64,000 nucleotides of DNA from an uncultured Pelagibacteraceae bacterium. GTDB taxonomy: Bacteria; Pseudomonadota; Alphaproteobacteria; Pelagibacterales; Pelagibacteraceae. A program made the position numbers and the translations under genes. This document shows, piece by piece, positions 1 through 10,003 of the stretch. A model generated the notes under the pieces. That model worked only from the letters and a program-made list of their open reading frames with translations. It was not told where the DNA came from and did no database searches. Each line of letters opens with the position of its first letter. The first letter of the stretch is position 1. The stretch spans positions 1 to 64,000 of the forward strand of contig CACBCU010000002.1 of assembly GCA_902537895.1 (NCBI GenBank), given 5' to 3'.

Positions 1-1
1 A

Positions 2-151
2 AGAACTGGTATGAGAAGATCTCAGAATATGAAATTTTCATCAAAAAACGTTATTGAAGATAAGAAAACTGGTGAGTACAGATTATCACATCATTTAGAT
101 TTAAAAACGGGAATGTATAAAGGAAGACAAGTTTTAGACCCTAAAGAATAA
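2..151 (+). CDS. rpmF: 50S ribosomal protein L32 (C-terminal part, 5' truncated by window)
   Basis: Reading from nt 2 gives [50 protein letters not shown]32-like; directly upstream of plsX as in most bacteria. Confidence 0.85.
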   Translation, partial: RTGMRRSQNMKFSSKNVIEDKKTGEYRLSHHLDLKTGMYKGRQVLDPKE

Positions 152-167
152 TTTTAAAGATTTTAAG

Positions 168-1172
168 ATGACTAAATTGATAAAAATTGCAGTAGATGCA
201 ATGGGTGGAGACAATTCACCAAGGAAAGTAATCGATGGAATTATTCATAATCACAAAAAAAATAAAGAAAATTTTTATAAGATTTATGGAAACAAAGACG
301 AAATTTCAAAGCACTTAGATAATAAGATTAATAATAGCTTTTACGAAATAATACATACTAATGACGTTGTGAAAAGTACAGATAGTCCATTAGAAGCTGC
401 AAAGAGAGGTAAAAAAACAAGTATGTGGCTCTCAATTGAAAGTGTTAAAAACAAAGAAACTGATATTGTAATTTCTGCTGGTAATACTGGAGCTTTGTTA
501 GTAATTGCAAAATTAAATTTAAAAATGCTTGAAAATATTGATAGACCAGCCTTATCTGCTTTGTGGCCAAACAAAAAAGGGATGAGTGTAGTTTTGGATC
601 TCGGTGCAAATATTGAGTGTAGTTCAAAAAATTTAGCTGATTTTGCAATTATGGGAGCATCCTTGTATAAGTCTTTATATCCAAATGATGTTTCAAAAGT
701 AGCTTTATTAAACATAGGTTCTGAAGAACTAAAAGGAAATGAAACAATAAAAGAAACTTATCAATTGCTAAATGATAGAAAAAATCAAAACTTTGATTTC
801 GAGGGTTACATAGAGGGCAATGAACTAATGAATGGTAAAGTAAATGTAATTGTTTCAGACGGATTTACTGGAAATGTTGCATTAAAAACAGCTGAGGGTA
901 CTGCCAATTTTATTACAGATGAGTTAAAGAAAGCTTTGAGTGGATCATTTCTTGGAAAAATATCATCTCTATTAAATATTTCAAATTTAAGAAAATTTAA
1001 AAAAAGATTAGATCCTAGATTATATAATGGAGCGATATTTTTAGGTTTAGATACACCAGTTGTTAAAAGTCATGGTGGAATAGATTATATTGGGTTCTCT
1101 AACTCTTTAGATGTTTGTAATAGAATTATTAAAGGAAATTTGATAAAAAAAATTAGGGAAAATATCAAATAA
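168..1172 (+). CDS. plsX: phosphate acyltransferase PlsX
   Basis: KIAVDAMGGDNSP start and SDGFTGNVALKTAEG motif. Confidence 0.95.
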   Translation: MTKLIKIAVDAMGGDNSPRKVIDGIIHNHKKNKENFYKIYGNKDEISKHLDNKINNSFYEIIHTNDVVKSTDSPLEAAKRGKKTSMWLSIESVKNKETDIVISAGNTGALLVIAKLNLKMLENIDRPALSALWPNKKGMSVVLDLGANIECSSKNLADFAIMGASLYKSLYPNDVSKVALLNIGSEELKGNETIKETYQLLNDRKNQNFDFEGYIEGNELMNGKVNVIVSDGFTGNVALKTAEGTANFITDELKKALSGSFLGKISSLLNISNLRKFKKRLDPRLYNGAIFLGLDTPVVKSHGGIDYIGFSNSLDVCNRIIKGNLIKKIRENIK

Positions 1173-1469
1173 ATGAGAACAAATTTAACTAAAAAAGATT
1201 TAGTTAATATTATTTACATGCAAGTAGGTTTTTCTAAACAAATATCAGAGCATTTAATAGATGAGTTTTTCTCTCTTATTATACAAAATCTTAAAAAAGA
1301 AAAAAAATTAAAATTAACAAAATTTGGTACATTTTTTATTAGATCAAAAAAATCTAGAATTGGAAGAAATCCTAAAACAAAGGAAGACAAGATTATTTCT
1401 GAGAGAAACGTAGTTTTATTTAAACCTTCTAAAGAATTTAAGGAATTTATAAATTCAAAAAATGAGTAA
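1173..1469 (+). CDS. ihfA: HU/IHF family DNA-binding protein, integration host factor alpha
   Basis: LTKKDLVN..., KFGTFFIRSKKSRIGRNPKTKE; rpmF-plsX-ihfA-merR order. Confidence 0.88.
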   Translation: MRTNLTKKDLVNIIYMQVGFSKQISEHLIDEFFSLIIQNLKKEKKLKLTKFGTFFIRSKKSRIGRNPKTKEDKIISERNVVLFKPSKEFKEFINSKNE

Positions 1470-1833
1470 ACATGAGAGCGCTTATAAAACAATAGGTGAG
1501 GTGGTCAAAATTATTGGCTTAAAATCTAAGAGAGGTGACACCTCCCCAACACATACAATAAGATATTGGGAAAAAGAATTTAAACAAATTAAGCCCAAGA
1601 TTTTGAATGGCAATAGACGCTATTATGACAAAAAAAATATAGATTTAATCAGAAAAGTTCATTTTCTTTTAAAAGATCAAGGAATGACAATAAAAGGTGT
1701 TAAAAAAATTTTGAGTAATTTAGATACTTTAAAACTTGACGAAAATTTAAATGAATCTATAAAAGCTCACGATATTAGAAATAAATTAGTTAAAATTTCT
1801 AATATGATTAAAAGTTTAAAAAATAATAAGTAA
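1462..1833 (+). CDS. MerR family transcriptional regulator
   Basis: TIGEVVKIIGL...THTIRYWEKEFKQIKP...NGNRRYYDKKNIDLI winged-helix signature; overlaps ihfA by 8 nt. Confidence 0.9.
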   Translation: MSKHESAYKTIGEVVKIIGLKSKRGDTSPTHTIRYWEKEFKQIKPKILNGNRRYYDKKNIDLIRKVHFLLKDQGMTIKGVKKILSNLDTLKLDENLNESIKAHDIRNKLVKISNMIKSLKNNK

Positions 1834-1834
1834 T

Positions 1835-2026
1835 ATGGCTAAAAAAACTCATGTTAAAGTAAGACTTGTTCCTGAGTCAAAACCAGAAAGCTCTTTTTTT
1901 TATTATGTTAAAAAACCTGCAGGAGGAGAAAAAGCTAAGGTAAAACTTAAAGCAAAAAAATATAACCCTGTTACTAGAAAACATGAAATTTTTGTGGAAA
2001 AGAAACTTCCACCACACAGTAAATAA
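1835..2026 (+). CDS. rpmG: 50S ribosomal protein L33
   Basis: 63 aa basic protein MAKKTHVKVRLVPESKP..KKYNPVTRKHEIFVEKKLP, L33 C-terminal pattern. Confidence 0.75.
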   Translation: MAKKTHVKVRLVPESKPESSFFYYVKKPAGGEKAKVKLKAKKYNPVTRKHEIFVEKKLPPHSK

Positions 2027-2317
2027 CTATTTTCTCTTGAAGTTTCTCTTTTCGTAATCGATATATGCATAAATCATATTTTTCCAAATCTTATTTGTAA
2101 TCTTTGGATCAATATTATTTTTCTGAGATTTTTTCTTTATATTTAATAAGATTTCTTTAATTCTTTTTTTATCAATTATTTGACTTTTTTTTTCTTTTAG
2201 TAAAAGTACTTTTTTGACTAAAAATGTTCTTTTTTTAATTAGCTTTATTAGTAAATTATCAAGTTTATCTAGTTCTGATCTAATTTTACTTAGTTTTTTT
2301 ATTTTTAAAGGCGACAT
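2027..2317 (-). CDS. chorismate mutase
   Basis: LSKIRSELDKLDNLLIKLIKKRTFLVKKV AroQ-type helix pattern. Confidence 0.8.
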   Translation of the reverse strand: MSPLKIKKLSKIRSELDKLDNLLIKLIKKRTFLVKKVLLLKEKKSQIIDKKRIKEILLNIKKKSQKNNIDPKITNKIWKNMIYAYIDYEKRNFKRK

Positions 2318-2360
2318 TTATTAAATTGGATTTGTTAATAATTATTATATTTATCATTAT

Positions 2361-3383
2361 ATGTATATAGAGAATAGTCTATTAAAAAAATACATGTCAT
2401 TATGGCTAATGTTCATGTTTTTTTTGATAGCTTTTATGATTGTAGTGGGTGGTCTGACAAGACTAACTGATTCTGGTCTCTCAATAACAAAGTGGGAATT
2501 ATTTTCTGGAACATTACCTCCTCTAAGTGATGCCAAATGGTTTAATTATTTTGAAGAGTATAAAAAGATACCAGAATATAAAATTCAAAATTATTCTATG
2601 ACCATGAGTGAATTTAAAGTTATTTTTTGGTGGGAGTGGGCACATCGTTTTTTAGGAAGGCTAATTGGTCTAGGATTTTTAATTCCTCTAATATATTTTT
2701 CTTTTAAGATTAAGTTAACAAAATTATTAAATCTTTATTCAATTTTCTTCCTTATATGTTTTCAAGGTTTCATAGGTTGGTATATGGTTTCAAGTGGGTT
2801 AGTTGATAGATTAGACGTAAGTCATTTTCGACTATCAATTCATCTATTAATGGCATTTTTGATTTTGTCTTTAATTTTATGGAATTACTTTAAGTTGAAT
2901 TTCGATATAAAAGAGCAGTCACAATTAAATTTTTTTTTTCCTCTAATCTTTTTATTTCTAGTTTTTTTGCAAATAGTTATTGGTGCTTTTGTTTCAGGTA
3001 TGGACGCTGGTTTAATCTATAATTCATGGCCCATGATGGGCAATACTTACTTTCCAGATGATAATAAATTGGTAAATCTATTTAATTTAGCTGCATTTAG
3101 TGATGCATCATTAGTTCAATTTTTCCATAGAAATTTAGCATATTTAATACTTTTTTATTATTTTTGGATTTTATTTAAAATTTATAAATATCGAATAAAA
3201 AATTGTTTTTTTGCAATTAATTTAGTTGGCTTTTTCTTACTTACTCAAGTCATTCTTGGAATATTCACTTTATTAAATGGAGCTCAAATAGTTTTAGCAT
3301 CAATGCATCAGTTAAGTTCAATATTTCTTGTTAGTGCATCAGTATATTTTTTATATCTTAATAAAAGAATTAATTCTTTTTAA
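2361..3383 (+). CDS. ctaA: heme A synthase (COX15/CtaA family)
   Basis: VVGGLTRLTDSGLSITKWE, WWEWAHRFLGRLIG, GAFVSGMDAGLIYNSWPMMG. Confidence 0.92.
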   Translation: MYIENSLLKKYMSLWLMFMFFLIAFMIVVGGLTRLTDSGLSITKWELFSGTLPPLSDAKWFNYFEEYKKIPEYKIQNYSMTMSEFKVIFWWEWAHRFLGRLIGLGFLIPLIYFSFKIKLTKLLNLYSIFFLICFQGFIGWYMVSSGLVDRLDVSHFRLSIHLLMAFLILSLILWNYFKLNFDIKEQSQLNFFFPLIFLFLVFLQIVIGAFVSGMDAGLIYNSWPMMGNTYFPDDNKLVNLFNLAAFSDASLVQFFHRNLAYLILFYYFWILFKIYKYRIKNCFFAINLVGFFLLTQVILGIFTLLNGAQIVLASMHQLSSIFLVSASVYFLYLNKRINSF

Positions 3384-4188
3384 TAGGAAAATAAGTAAGG
3401 ATAAATTTTTTTAGTATATTTAAGACTTTATCAGCTTCCTCTAAGAGCATCATGTGCCCACAATTGTCAATTATTTCAACTTTACTTCCATCTATTAAAT
3501 CTGCTAATTTTTTTCCCTCCTTTACAGGACACATCTTATCTCCATTTGCCAAAATAGATAAAGTAGGGATTTTTATTTCTTTGGCAGCCTTAAAACCATT
3601 CTTGTAATTATCACAAGCTCTAAAATCTATTCCTAATGTATTTTTGATAGTTCTGGACTTAGCCAGCATTCCACCTGTATTGATGTGATATAAACCTGGT
3701 ACTGGGTGTCCACCAAAGTGTCCAGCTGGACCATGTGCCCAGTCCATCATCAAATCAACGGCTTTCGGATCATCGTTTTCTGCTAGAATCAATAATTCTG
3801 GATTCATAGGAATAGCTCCAGCACCACCCATTAAACTTAGTGTTTTTATTTTTTTGGGAAACCTAAATGCACATTCTAAAATAACCAAACATCCTTGGGA
3901 ATGACCAACTAGAGAAGCCTCTTTATAACCTACTGCATCTATAACATCACTAATCCAATTAGCCATATCTTCGATTGTTTTCAAGCTCTCACCTCCAGAA
4001 AGACCATGTCCAGGCATATCTAAAGCTAAAACACTATAACCATGAAAAGCAAAATACCTAGTTTGAAGCACCCATGTCATATGAGTTAATCCACTACCAT
4101 GAACAAAAATTATCAGTGGTTTTTTTTTGTCGAAAGGTCGTCCACCTGTAGAAGCAAAAACTTCTACACCATTAACTTTAAATTTCAT
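3370..4188 (-). CDS. alpha/beta hydrolase
   Basis: FVHGSGLTHMTW, DMPGHGLSGG, LVGHSQGC nucleophile elbow, CGHMMLLEE. Confidence 0.88.
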   Translation of the reverse strand: MKFKVNGVEVFASTGGRPFDKKKPLIIFVHGSGLTHMTWVLQTRYFAFHGYSVLALDMPGHGLSGGESLKTIEDMANWISDVIDAVGYKEASLVGHSQGCLVILECAFRFPKKIKTLSLMGGAGAIPMNPELLILAENDDPKAVDLMMDWAHGPAGHFGGHPVPGLYHINTGGMLAKSRTIKNTLGIDFRACDNYKNGFKAAKEIKIPTLSILANGDKMCPVKEGKKLADLIDGSKVEIIDNCGHMMLLEEADKVLNILKKFILTYFPIKKN

Positions 4189-5519
4189 TGATTGGAAACA
4201 AGCCTTGGTCGTCTTGCGGCTCTAAAACCTGTCTCAAAGTCATTTCTAATATCATCAAAATCTTCTATCCCCACAGACAATCTAATCATATCTTGAGATA
4301 ATCCAGCAAATTTTAATGTAGCCACATCCATTTGAGAGTGTGTAGAGGATGCTGGATGAATTACTAAGGTTCTAGTATCACCAACATTTGCAAGATGTGA
4401 AGCAAGTTTAACATTATTTATAAATGCTTCTCCTGCTTCTTTACCACCTTTGATACCAAAAGCTATCATAGAACCCTTACCATGTGGTAAAAGTTTTTTT
4501 GCTAAATCGTGGTCTGGGTGATTTGGAACACTTGGATGTGAAACCCAAGCAACACTCTCATGGCTTAATAAATATTCAACCATTTTTTCTGCGTTAGAAC
4601 AATGCTTTTGCATTCTAACAGATAAAGTTTCAATACCTTGTAAAACATTCCAGGCATTTTGTGGACTCAAACATGGTCCAAAATCTCTCATACCTTCGGC
4701 TCTTGCTTTCATTGTAAACGCTGTAGGACCAAACTCTTCAGCAAATGAAAGTCCATGGTAACCTTCATAAGGTTTAGTCATAGTTGGAAATTTATCATTT
4801 TGCATCCAATCAAATTTTCCTCCCTCTACTAAGATACCTGCCATTGATGAACCGTGACCTGCCATCCATTTCGTAAGTGAATGAACAACAATATCAGCAC
4901 CATGATCAATTGGTTTGCAAAGATATGGTGTTTGATAAGTAGCATCTATAATTAAAGGAACCCCAGCATTATGAGCAATCTTAGCTATTTCAGGCATATT
5001 CATAATTTCGTTTCCAGGATTTCCAACAAGCTCACCAAAAATACCTTTAGTATTTTTTTGAATTGCTTTTTTAAAACCCTCAGTGTCTCTTGGTTTTACA
5101 AATGTACATTTGACACCAAATTTTGGTAAAGTAAGCCTAAATAAATTTACAGTTCCACCATAAAGCTGAGACGAAACTACTAAATGATCTCCAGCTTCAC
5201 ATAAAGTCATTATCGTTAAAAAAATTGCACTCATCCCAGATGAAGTTGCTAAGGCTGCTGTACCTCCTTCTAAGGCCGCAACTCTCTCCTCTAATACTGC
5301 AACTGTAGGATTAGAAATTCTGCTATAGATATGACCACCTCTTTCTAAATTAAAAAGTGCTGCTGCATGATCAACATCATCAAACAAATATGATGTAGTT
5401 TGATAAATTGGTACTTGTCTTGAACCAGCATTTTTATGAGGCTGATAGCCAGCATGAAGACTTAGTGTATCAAATTTGTAAGTTTTAGGATCTGTGCTTT
5501 TCTTTTTTTTGTCGGTCAT
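4185..5519 (-). CDS. metY: O-acetylhomoserine aminocarboxypropyltransferase / sulfhydrylase
   Basis: Cys/Met metabolism PLP enzyme: SLHAGYQPHKNAGSRQVPIYQTTSY, HSLTKWMAGHG (PLP Lys), QDMIRLSVGIED. Confidence 0.92.
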   Translation of the reverse strand: MTDKKKKSTDPKTYKFDTLSLHAGYQPHKNAGSRQVPIYQTTSYLFDDVDHAAALFNLERGGHIYSRISNPTVAVLEERVAALEGGTAALATSSGMSAIFLTIMTLCEAGDHLVVSSQLYGGTVNLFRLTLPKFGVKCTFVKPRDTEGFKKAIQKNTKGIFGELVGNPGNEIMNMPEIAKIAHNAGVPLIIDATYQTPYLCKPIDHGADIVVHSLTKWMAGHGSSMAGILVEGGKFDWMQNDKFPTMTKPYEGYHGLSFAEEFGPTAFTMKARAEGMRDFGPCLSPQNAWNVLQGIETLSVRMQKHCSNAEKMVEYLLSHESVAWVSHPSVPNHPDHDLAKKLLPHGKGSMIAFGIKGGKEAGEAFINNVKLASHLANVGDTRTLVIHPASSTHSQMDVATLKFAGLSQDMIRLSVGIEDFDDIRNDFETGFRAARRPRLVSNQ

Positions 5520-5610
5520 AAATTTTCCTTGATTTTAAATATTAATAACTAACTATCAATATTAATATAAATTGACAATATCACATTTATCAGTATTAAT
5601 CCGGCCAATC

Positions 5611-6069
5611 ATGACTAAATTTATCAAAAAAGAGCAATTATCACCATCATGGTATGAGATTGATGCAACCAATGCAGTTGTAGGTAGACTCGCTACAGTA
5701 ATATCCAAAATTATAAGAGGAAAAAATAAAGCTACTTATACACCACATATGAATAGTGGGGATTTTGTTATTGTTAAAAATATCGAACAAATAAGATTTA
5801 CAGGAAAAAAATTTCAGAATAAAAAATACTATAAACACACTGGTCATCCTGGTGGAATCAAAGAAACTACCCCTGAAAAACTTAAAGAAAAAAAACCAGG
5901 TGAGATTTTAAAATTAGCTGTAAAAAGAATGCTACCTACTGGAGTATTAGGTAGAGAACAGCTTTCCAAGTTAAAAATTTATAGTGGGGACAATCATCCT
6001 CATTCAGCTCAAAATCCTAAAGTAATAGAACTAAATAAACTTAATAATAAAAATATTGTAAGAAATTAA
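5611..6069 (+). CDS. rplM: 50S ribosomal protein L13 (start moved from ORF 5572 to ATG 5611)
   Basis: WYEIDATNAVVGRLATVISKIIRGKNKATYTPHMNSGDFVIVKN; followed by rpsI. Confidence 0.95.
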   Translation: MTKFIKKEQLSPSWYEIDATNAVVGRLATVISKIIRGKNKATYTPHMNSGDFVIVKNIEQIRFTGKKFQNKKYYKHTGHPGGIKETTPEKLKEKKPGEILKLAVKRMLPTGVLGREQLSKLKIYSGDNHPHSAQNPKVIELNKLNNKNIVRN

Positions 6070-6070
6070 T

Positions 6071-6508
6071 ATGGAAAGTGCTCAACAAAATCAAAAAAAA
6101 ATAAAGTTAAAATTAGATTTTAAAGATGGCAAATATGCCACTGGTAGAAGAAAAACTTCAATTGCAAAAGTTTGGCTTAAAAAAGGCTCTGGTAAAATTT
6201 ATGTTAATGGAAAACTTTATAGCGAATATTTTTCAAGTGATAATCATAAAATGCAAATAACAAAACCCTTTGAATTGATTAAACAACCCACTGATTTTGA
6301 CGTTAGATGTAATGTAAAGGGTGGAGGACCAACGGGTCAAGCTGGAGCAATGGTTCATGGAATTTCTAAAGCTTTAGTTTTATTTGATGAAAATTTTAAA
6401 ACATCACTTAGAACTGAAAAATTAACCACTCGTGATTCTCGTGCTGTTGAAAGAAAAAAACCTGGAAGAAAAAAAGCGAGAAGAAGTTTCCAGTTTTCTA
6501 AAAGATAA
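6071..6508 (+). CDS. rpsI: 30S ribosomal protein S9
   Basis: YATGRRKTSIAKVWLKKGSGKIYVNG and C-terminal KKARRSFQFSKR. Confidence 0.96.
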   Translation: MESAQQNQKKIKLKLDFKDGKYATGRRKTSIAKVWLKKGSGKIYVNGKLYSEYFSSDNHKMQITKPFELIKQPTDFDVRCNVKGGGPTGQAGAMVHGISKALVLFDENFKTSLRTEKLTTRDSRAVERKKPGRKKARRSFQFSKR

Positions 6509-6541
6509 TTTTCTTTTAATAATTAACTGTTATAATAAAAA

Positions 6542-7564
6542 ATGTCTAAGCTTAATGTATTAATTTCTGGATCAACTGGATATATAGGTATTCAATTAAT
6601 TAAATTGTTAGTCAAACATAGATATGTAAAAATTAAATATCTTTGTGGAAATTCCTCCGTTGGAAAAAAGATTTCATATTTTGATAAATCTTTAATTAAT
6701 AAAAAATTACCAAAAATTGTAAAATTTAATAAAAAATATCTTAATGAAATTGACATAATTTTTACAGCACTTCCCAATGGTGAAGCTCAGGTAATTTCAA
6801 ATTATTTAAAAAAAAATAATGTGTTAATTGATTTAGCTGCCGATTTTAGACTAAAAAAAGCTTCTGATTATTTTAAGTGGTATAAACAGAAACACAAATC
6901 AACTAAGAATATAAAAAAAAGTATTTATTCAATACCAGAAATTTCAAAACAAGAAGTTAAAAAATTTAATATAATTGCTTGTCCTGGATGTTACCCAACT
7001 TCGATTCTATTACCTTTAATTCCATTAGTTCAGAAAAAAATGATTCGATTAAACAACATTATTATTGACTCTAAATCAGGATATTCAGGCGCAGGTAGAG
7101 GAGTTCACAAAAAATATAAAGATCAAAATTTATATGAGTCAATTAGTGCTTATGGAGTTGGGTTCCACAGACACAATTCAGAAATAGAGCAAACTTTAAA
7201 AGAATATTCAAACAAAAAAATTGAATTTAATTTCACTCCACATCTAACACCAATGTTTAGAGGAATTTTGAGTACAATTTATGTAGAGATAAATAAAAAT
7301 GTTTCTCAAAATAAAATCAAAAAAGTTTTAGCAAATTATTATAAGAACGATATTTTTATCAAAATTAAAAAAAATGATGCTTTAATAAGTACTAATGATG
7401 TAATAAATACTAACAAATGTCTTATATCAGTATGTAAGACGAAAAATAAAAATAAGTTAATTATTCTTTCAACAATAGATAATCTTATCAAGGGTGGATC
7501 TGGTCAAGGTATACAAAACATGAATTTAAAGTTTGGATTTCCTTTAAAAACTGGACTTATATGA
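6542..7564 (+). CDS. argC: N-acetyl-gamma-glutamyl-phosphate reductase
   Basis: ISGSTGYIGIQLIKLL, CPGCYPTSILLPLIPL, SGYSGAGRG. Confidence 0.94.
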   Translation: MSKLNVLISGSTGYIGIQLIKLLVKHRYVKIKYLCGNSSVGKKISYFDKSLINKKLPKIVKFNKKYLNEIDIIFTALPNGEAQVISNYLKKNNVLIDLAADFRLKKASDYFKWYKQKHKSTKNIKKSIYSIPEISKQEVKKFNIIACPGCYPTSILLPLIPLVQKKMIRLNNIIIDSKSGYSGAGRGVHKKYKDQNLYESISAYGVGFHRHNSEIEQTLKEYSNKKIEFNFTPHLTPMFRGILSTIYVEINKNVSQNKIKKVLANYYKNDIFIKIKKNDALISTNDVINTNKCLISVCKTKNKNKLIILSTIDNLIKGGSGQGIQNMNLKFGFPLKTGLI

Positions 7565-7794
7565 GAAAGATAAATCTAATTTTAATTTTAATTTTAATAA
7601 TCTTCTCATCATGTTCTTTTAGTGATGATTCTGCTTATTGGAACGAACACAACAAAAAAAAAGTTAAAGAACAAAAAAAATTGGCTAAAATAATTAAAAA
7701 ATCAAAAGATATTACATTAATGTCTCTAGATGAGTACAAGATTTATATAGATGATTATATTAAAAAAAGTAAATATCCTGATATAGCAAAATGA
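7561..7794 (+). CDS. small putative lipoprotein
   Basis: Signal peptide with lipobox-like FSSC; overlaps argC by 4 nt and hom by 4 nt. Confidence 0.65.
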   Translation: MRKINLILILILIIFSSCSFSDDSAYWNEHNKKKVKEQKKLAKIIKKSKDITLMSLDEYKIYIDDYIKKSKYPDIAK

Positions 7795-9083
7795 AAAATT
7801 TAGTAAATATTGCAATAATTGGCTTAGGACAAATAGGTATTTACCTTTACAATGAGTTGAGATCAAAAAAAAAAGAAATTGAGAGAAAAACTGGAAAAAA
7901 AATTAATATTGTTGCTATATCAGCAAAAAATAGGAACAAAAAAAGAAGATTTCAAATTCAAAAAAATATATTCTTTAAAAAACCACTTCAAATTTTTAGA
8001 GATAAAAAAATAGATGTACTATTTGAATGCATAGGTCAATCTGACGGTATTTCAAAAAAGATAGTCGAAACTGCTCTTAAAAATAAAATACACGTCATAA
8101 CACCTAACAAAGCTTTAATTGCAAAACATGGGGATCGTTTAGCAAAACTTGCTGAAAAAAATAATGTAAATTTAGAATTTGAAGCCTCTGTTGCAGGAGG
8201 GATCCCTATCTTAAGAACGATTAAGGAAGGTTTAGCAACAAATAAAATCGATAAAGTCTACGGAATTTTGAATGGAACAACCAACTATATCTTATCTGAA
8301 ATGGAAAATAGTAACGAAAACTTTAATAAAGTTTTACAAAAAGCACAACAACTTGGTTATGCAGAGCCAGGAAACCCAAAACTTGATCTGAATGGGTTTG
8401 ATGCGTTTGCGAAAGTAAAAATTTTATCTGCTCTCTCGTTTAATACAAAAATTTCTAAACATAAATGTATAATGCAAGGTATTGAAAATATCGATTTAAA
8501 AGACATAAAAATCGCAGGTCAATTAGGATTAAGAGTTAAACTTCTTGGTATTTCTGAAGTAATCAATCATAGATTATTTGAAACTGTGCATCCATGCTTA
8601 GTTAGTAAAAATACTTATATTGGAAATGTTAATGGGGTTATGAATGCTGTTATCATAGAGGGTAAACCAATAGGTGAGAGTGTCCTGCAAGGCGAGGGTG
8701 CTGGCCCGGGTCCAACCTCATCTTCTCTATTATCTGATTTATTGTCAATTTTGAGAGGAAATATTAAGCATCCATTTGGTTTATCCTCAAAAAAAAGAAA
8801 ATCTCTTAAATCATTTAATAATGATAATTATACTAATTCTTTGTATCTTAGATTTGAGGTGAATGACAAACAAGGGGTTCTTTCTCTTATAACAAATAGA
8901 TTATCTAAATATAAAATTTCTGTAAAAAGAATAATCCAGACACCAGATAAAAAAAACAAGAAGGCGACAATAGTCATCATTACTCATAAAACTTCTGAGA
9001 AGAATGCTAGTAATTGCTTATCTATATTTAGAAAAAACAAGAATATTCTTAGATCTCCAACATTAATTCGATTATATAATTAA
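7791..9083 (+). CDS. hom: homoserine dehydrogenase
   Basis: IIGLGQIG, EASVAGGIPILRTIKEGLATNKIDKVYGILNGTTNYILSEM, C-terminal ACT-like region. Confidence 0.94.
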   Translation: MKNLVNIAIIGLGQIGIYLYNELRSKKKEIERKTGKKINIVAISAKNRNKKRRFQIQKNIFFKKPLQIFRDKKIDVLFECIGQSDGISKKIVETALKNKIHVITPNKALIAKHGDRLAKLAEKNNVNLEFEASVAGGIPILRTIKEGLATNKIDKVYGILNGTTNYILSEMENSNENFNKVLQKAQQLGYAEPGNPKLDLNGFDAFAKVKILSALSFNTKISKHKCIMQGIENIDLKDIKIAGQLGLRVKLLGISEVINHRLFETVHPCLVSKNTYIGNVNGVMNAVIIEGKPIGESVLQGEGAGPGPTSSSLLSDLLSILRGNIKHPFGLSSKKRKSLKSFNNDNYTNSLYLRFEVNDKQGVLSLITNRLSKYKISVKRIIQTPDKKNKKATIVIITHKTSEKNASNCLSIFRKNKNILRSPTLIRLYN

Positions 9084-9985
9084 TGGATATTTATATAAAA
9101 CTTTTTGAGGTTTTATTTCCAGTATTTTTTGTAGTTGGTATTGGATATTACTTAGGTAAAAAAAATCCTAAAATAGATACAACTTTTATTACTAATTTTG
9201 CTGCTAATGTTGGAACCCCAGCAATGATCATTTATGCGTTAAATCCAGTTAATATCTCTTTCAATATTTTTTTAAATTATTTTTGGTATTACGCGCTAGC
9301 TATTGTTGGTTTTATGATTACTGGAGTTATAATACTATTTCTACTAAACACTAAAGATATTATAAGAGAATTACCTCCACTAACAATGCCAAATACTGGA
9401 AATATGGGCTTGCCTATATGTTTGTTTGCTTATGGTTCACAAGGACTTGGAGTTTCAGCCGCAATATCTGCTTTAATTATTTTATGCCATTTTACCCTAG
9501 GTGTATTTCTTGCTGATAGAAAATTTAGTTTGGACGTTATACTTAAAAGCCCTCCGTTTTACGCAATAATAATTTCTGTTTTTTTACTTTATTACGACTT
9601 AGAACTTCCAGGATTTGTTGAAAATACCACTTTTCTATTAATGTATGCTACAATATTTCTAATTTTAATGTCTTTAGGAATTGCTCTAACAAGACTAAAG
9701 GTCTTCTCACTTAATAAAGCAATATTTTCTTCTATAGGACGAGTAATCATTGGTCCTATAATTGGATACTTTTTGATTTTATATTTTAATCTAGAGGGAT
9801 TTGCAGCCGGTGTTTTATTAATTCAATGTTCTATGCCAAGTGCAGTTCTTAATTACCTTGTTGCCTCTATATATTCTCCTAAAAAGATTGTTGATAGTGT
9901 TGCTAGTACTATTGTTGTTTCGACATTGATGTCATTTATAACTGTGCCAATAGTAGTATTCTTTGCTTTAAAATACTTTAATTAA
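9083..9985 (+). CDS. AEC family auxin-efflux-carrier-like transporter
   Basis: NFAANVGTPAMIIYAL, MPNTGNMGLPI, MPSAVLNYLVA motifs. Confidence 0.85.
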   Translation: MDIYIKLFEVLFPVFFVVGIGYYLGKKNPKIDTTFITNFAANVGTPAMIIYALNPVNISFNIFLNYFWYYALAIVGFMITGVIILFLLNTKDIIRELPPLTMPNTGNMGLPICLFAYGSQGLGVSAAISALIILCHFTLGVFLADRKFSLDVILKSPPFYAIIISVFLLYYDLELPGFVENTTFLLMYATIFLILMSLGIALTRLKVFSLNKAIFSSIGRVIIGPIIGYFLILYFNLEGFAAGVLLIQCSMPSAVLNYLVASIYSPKKIVDSVASTIVVSTLMSFITVPIVVFFALKYFN

Positions 9986-10003
9986 TATATATCCTAATAA
10001 TAG

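Noticed and set aside
341-715. Antisense ORF within plsX (similarly 1214-1492, 5647-5847, 6592-6777, 19188-19466, 33745-34044, 35182-35493, 36900-37217, 39300-39710, 44052-44339, 57529-57864, 63083-63361)
   Set aside because: Opposite-strand shadows of well-supported genes, no family signatures
5520-5610. Possible SAM-II/SAM-V riboswitch upstream of metY
   Set aside because: SAR11 metY-type genes are known to use SAM riboswitches, but the 91-nt leader is AT-rich and I see no recognisable aptamer core; an Infernal scan would settle it
7561-7794. Small lipoprotein between argC and hom as a novel system component
   Set aside because: Looks like an ordinary small lipoprotein in an operon; nothing further supports a system
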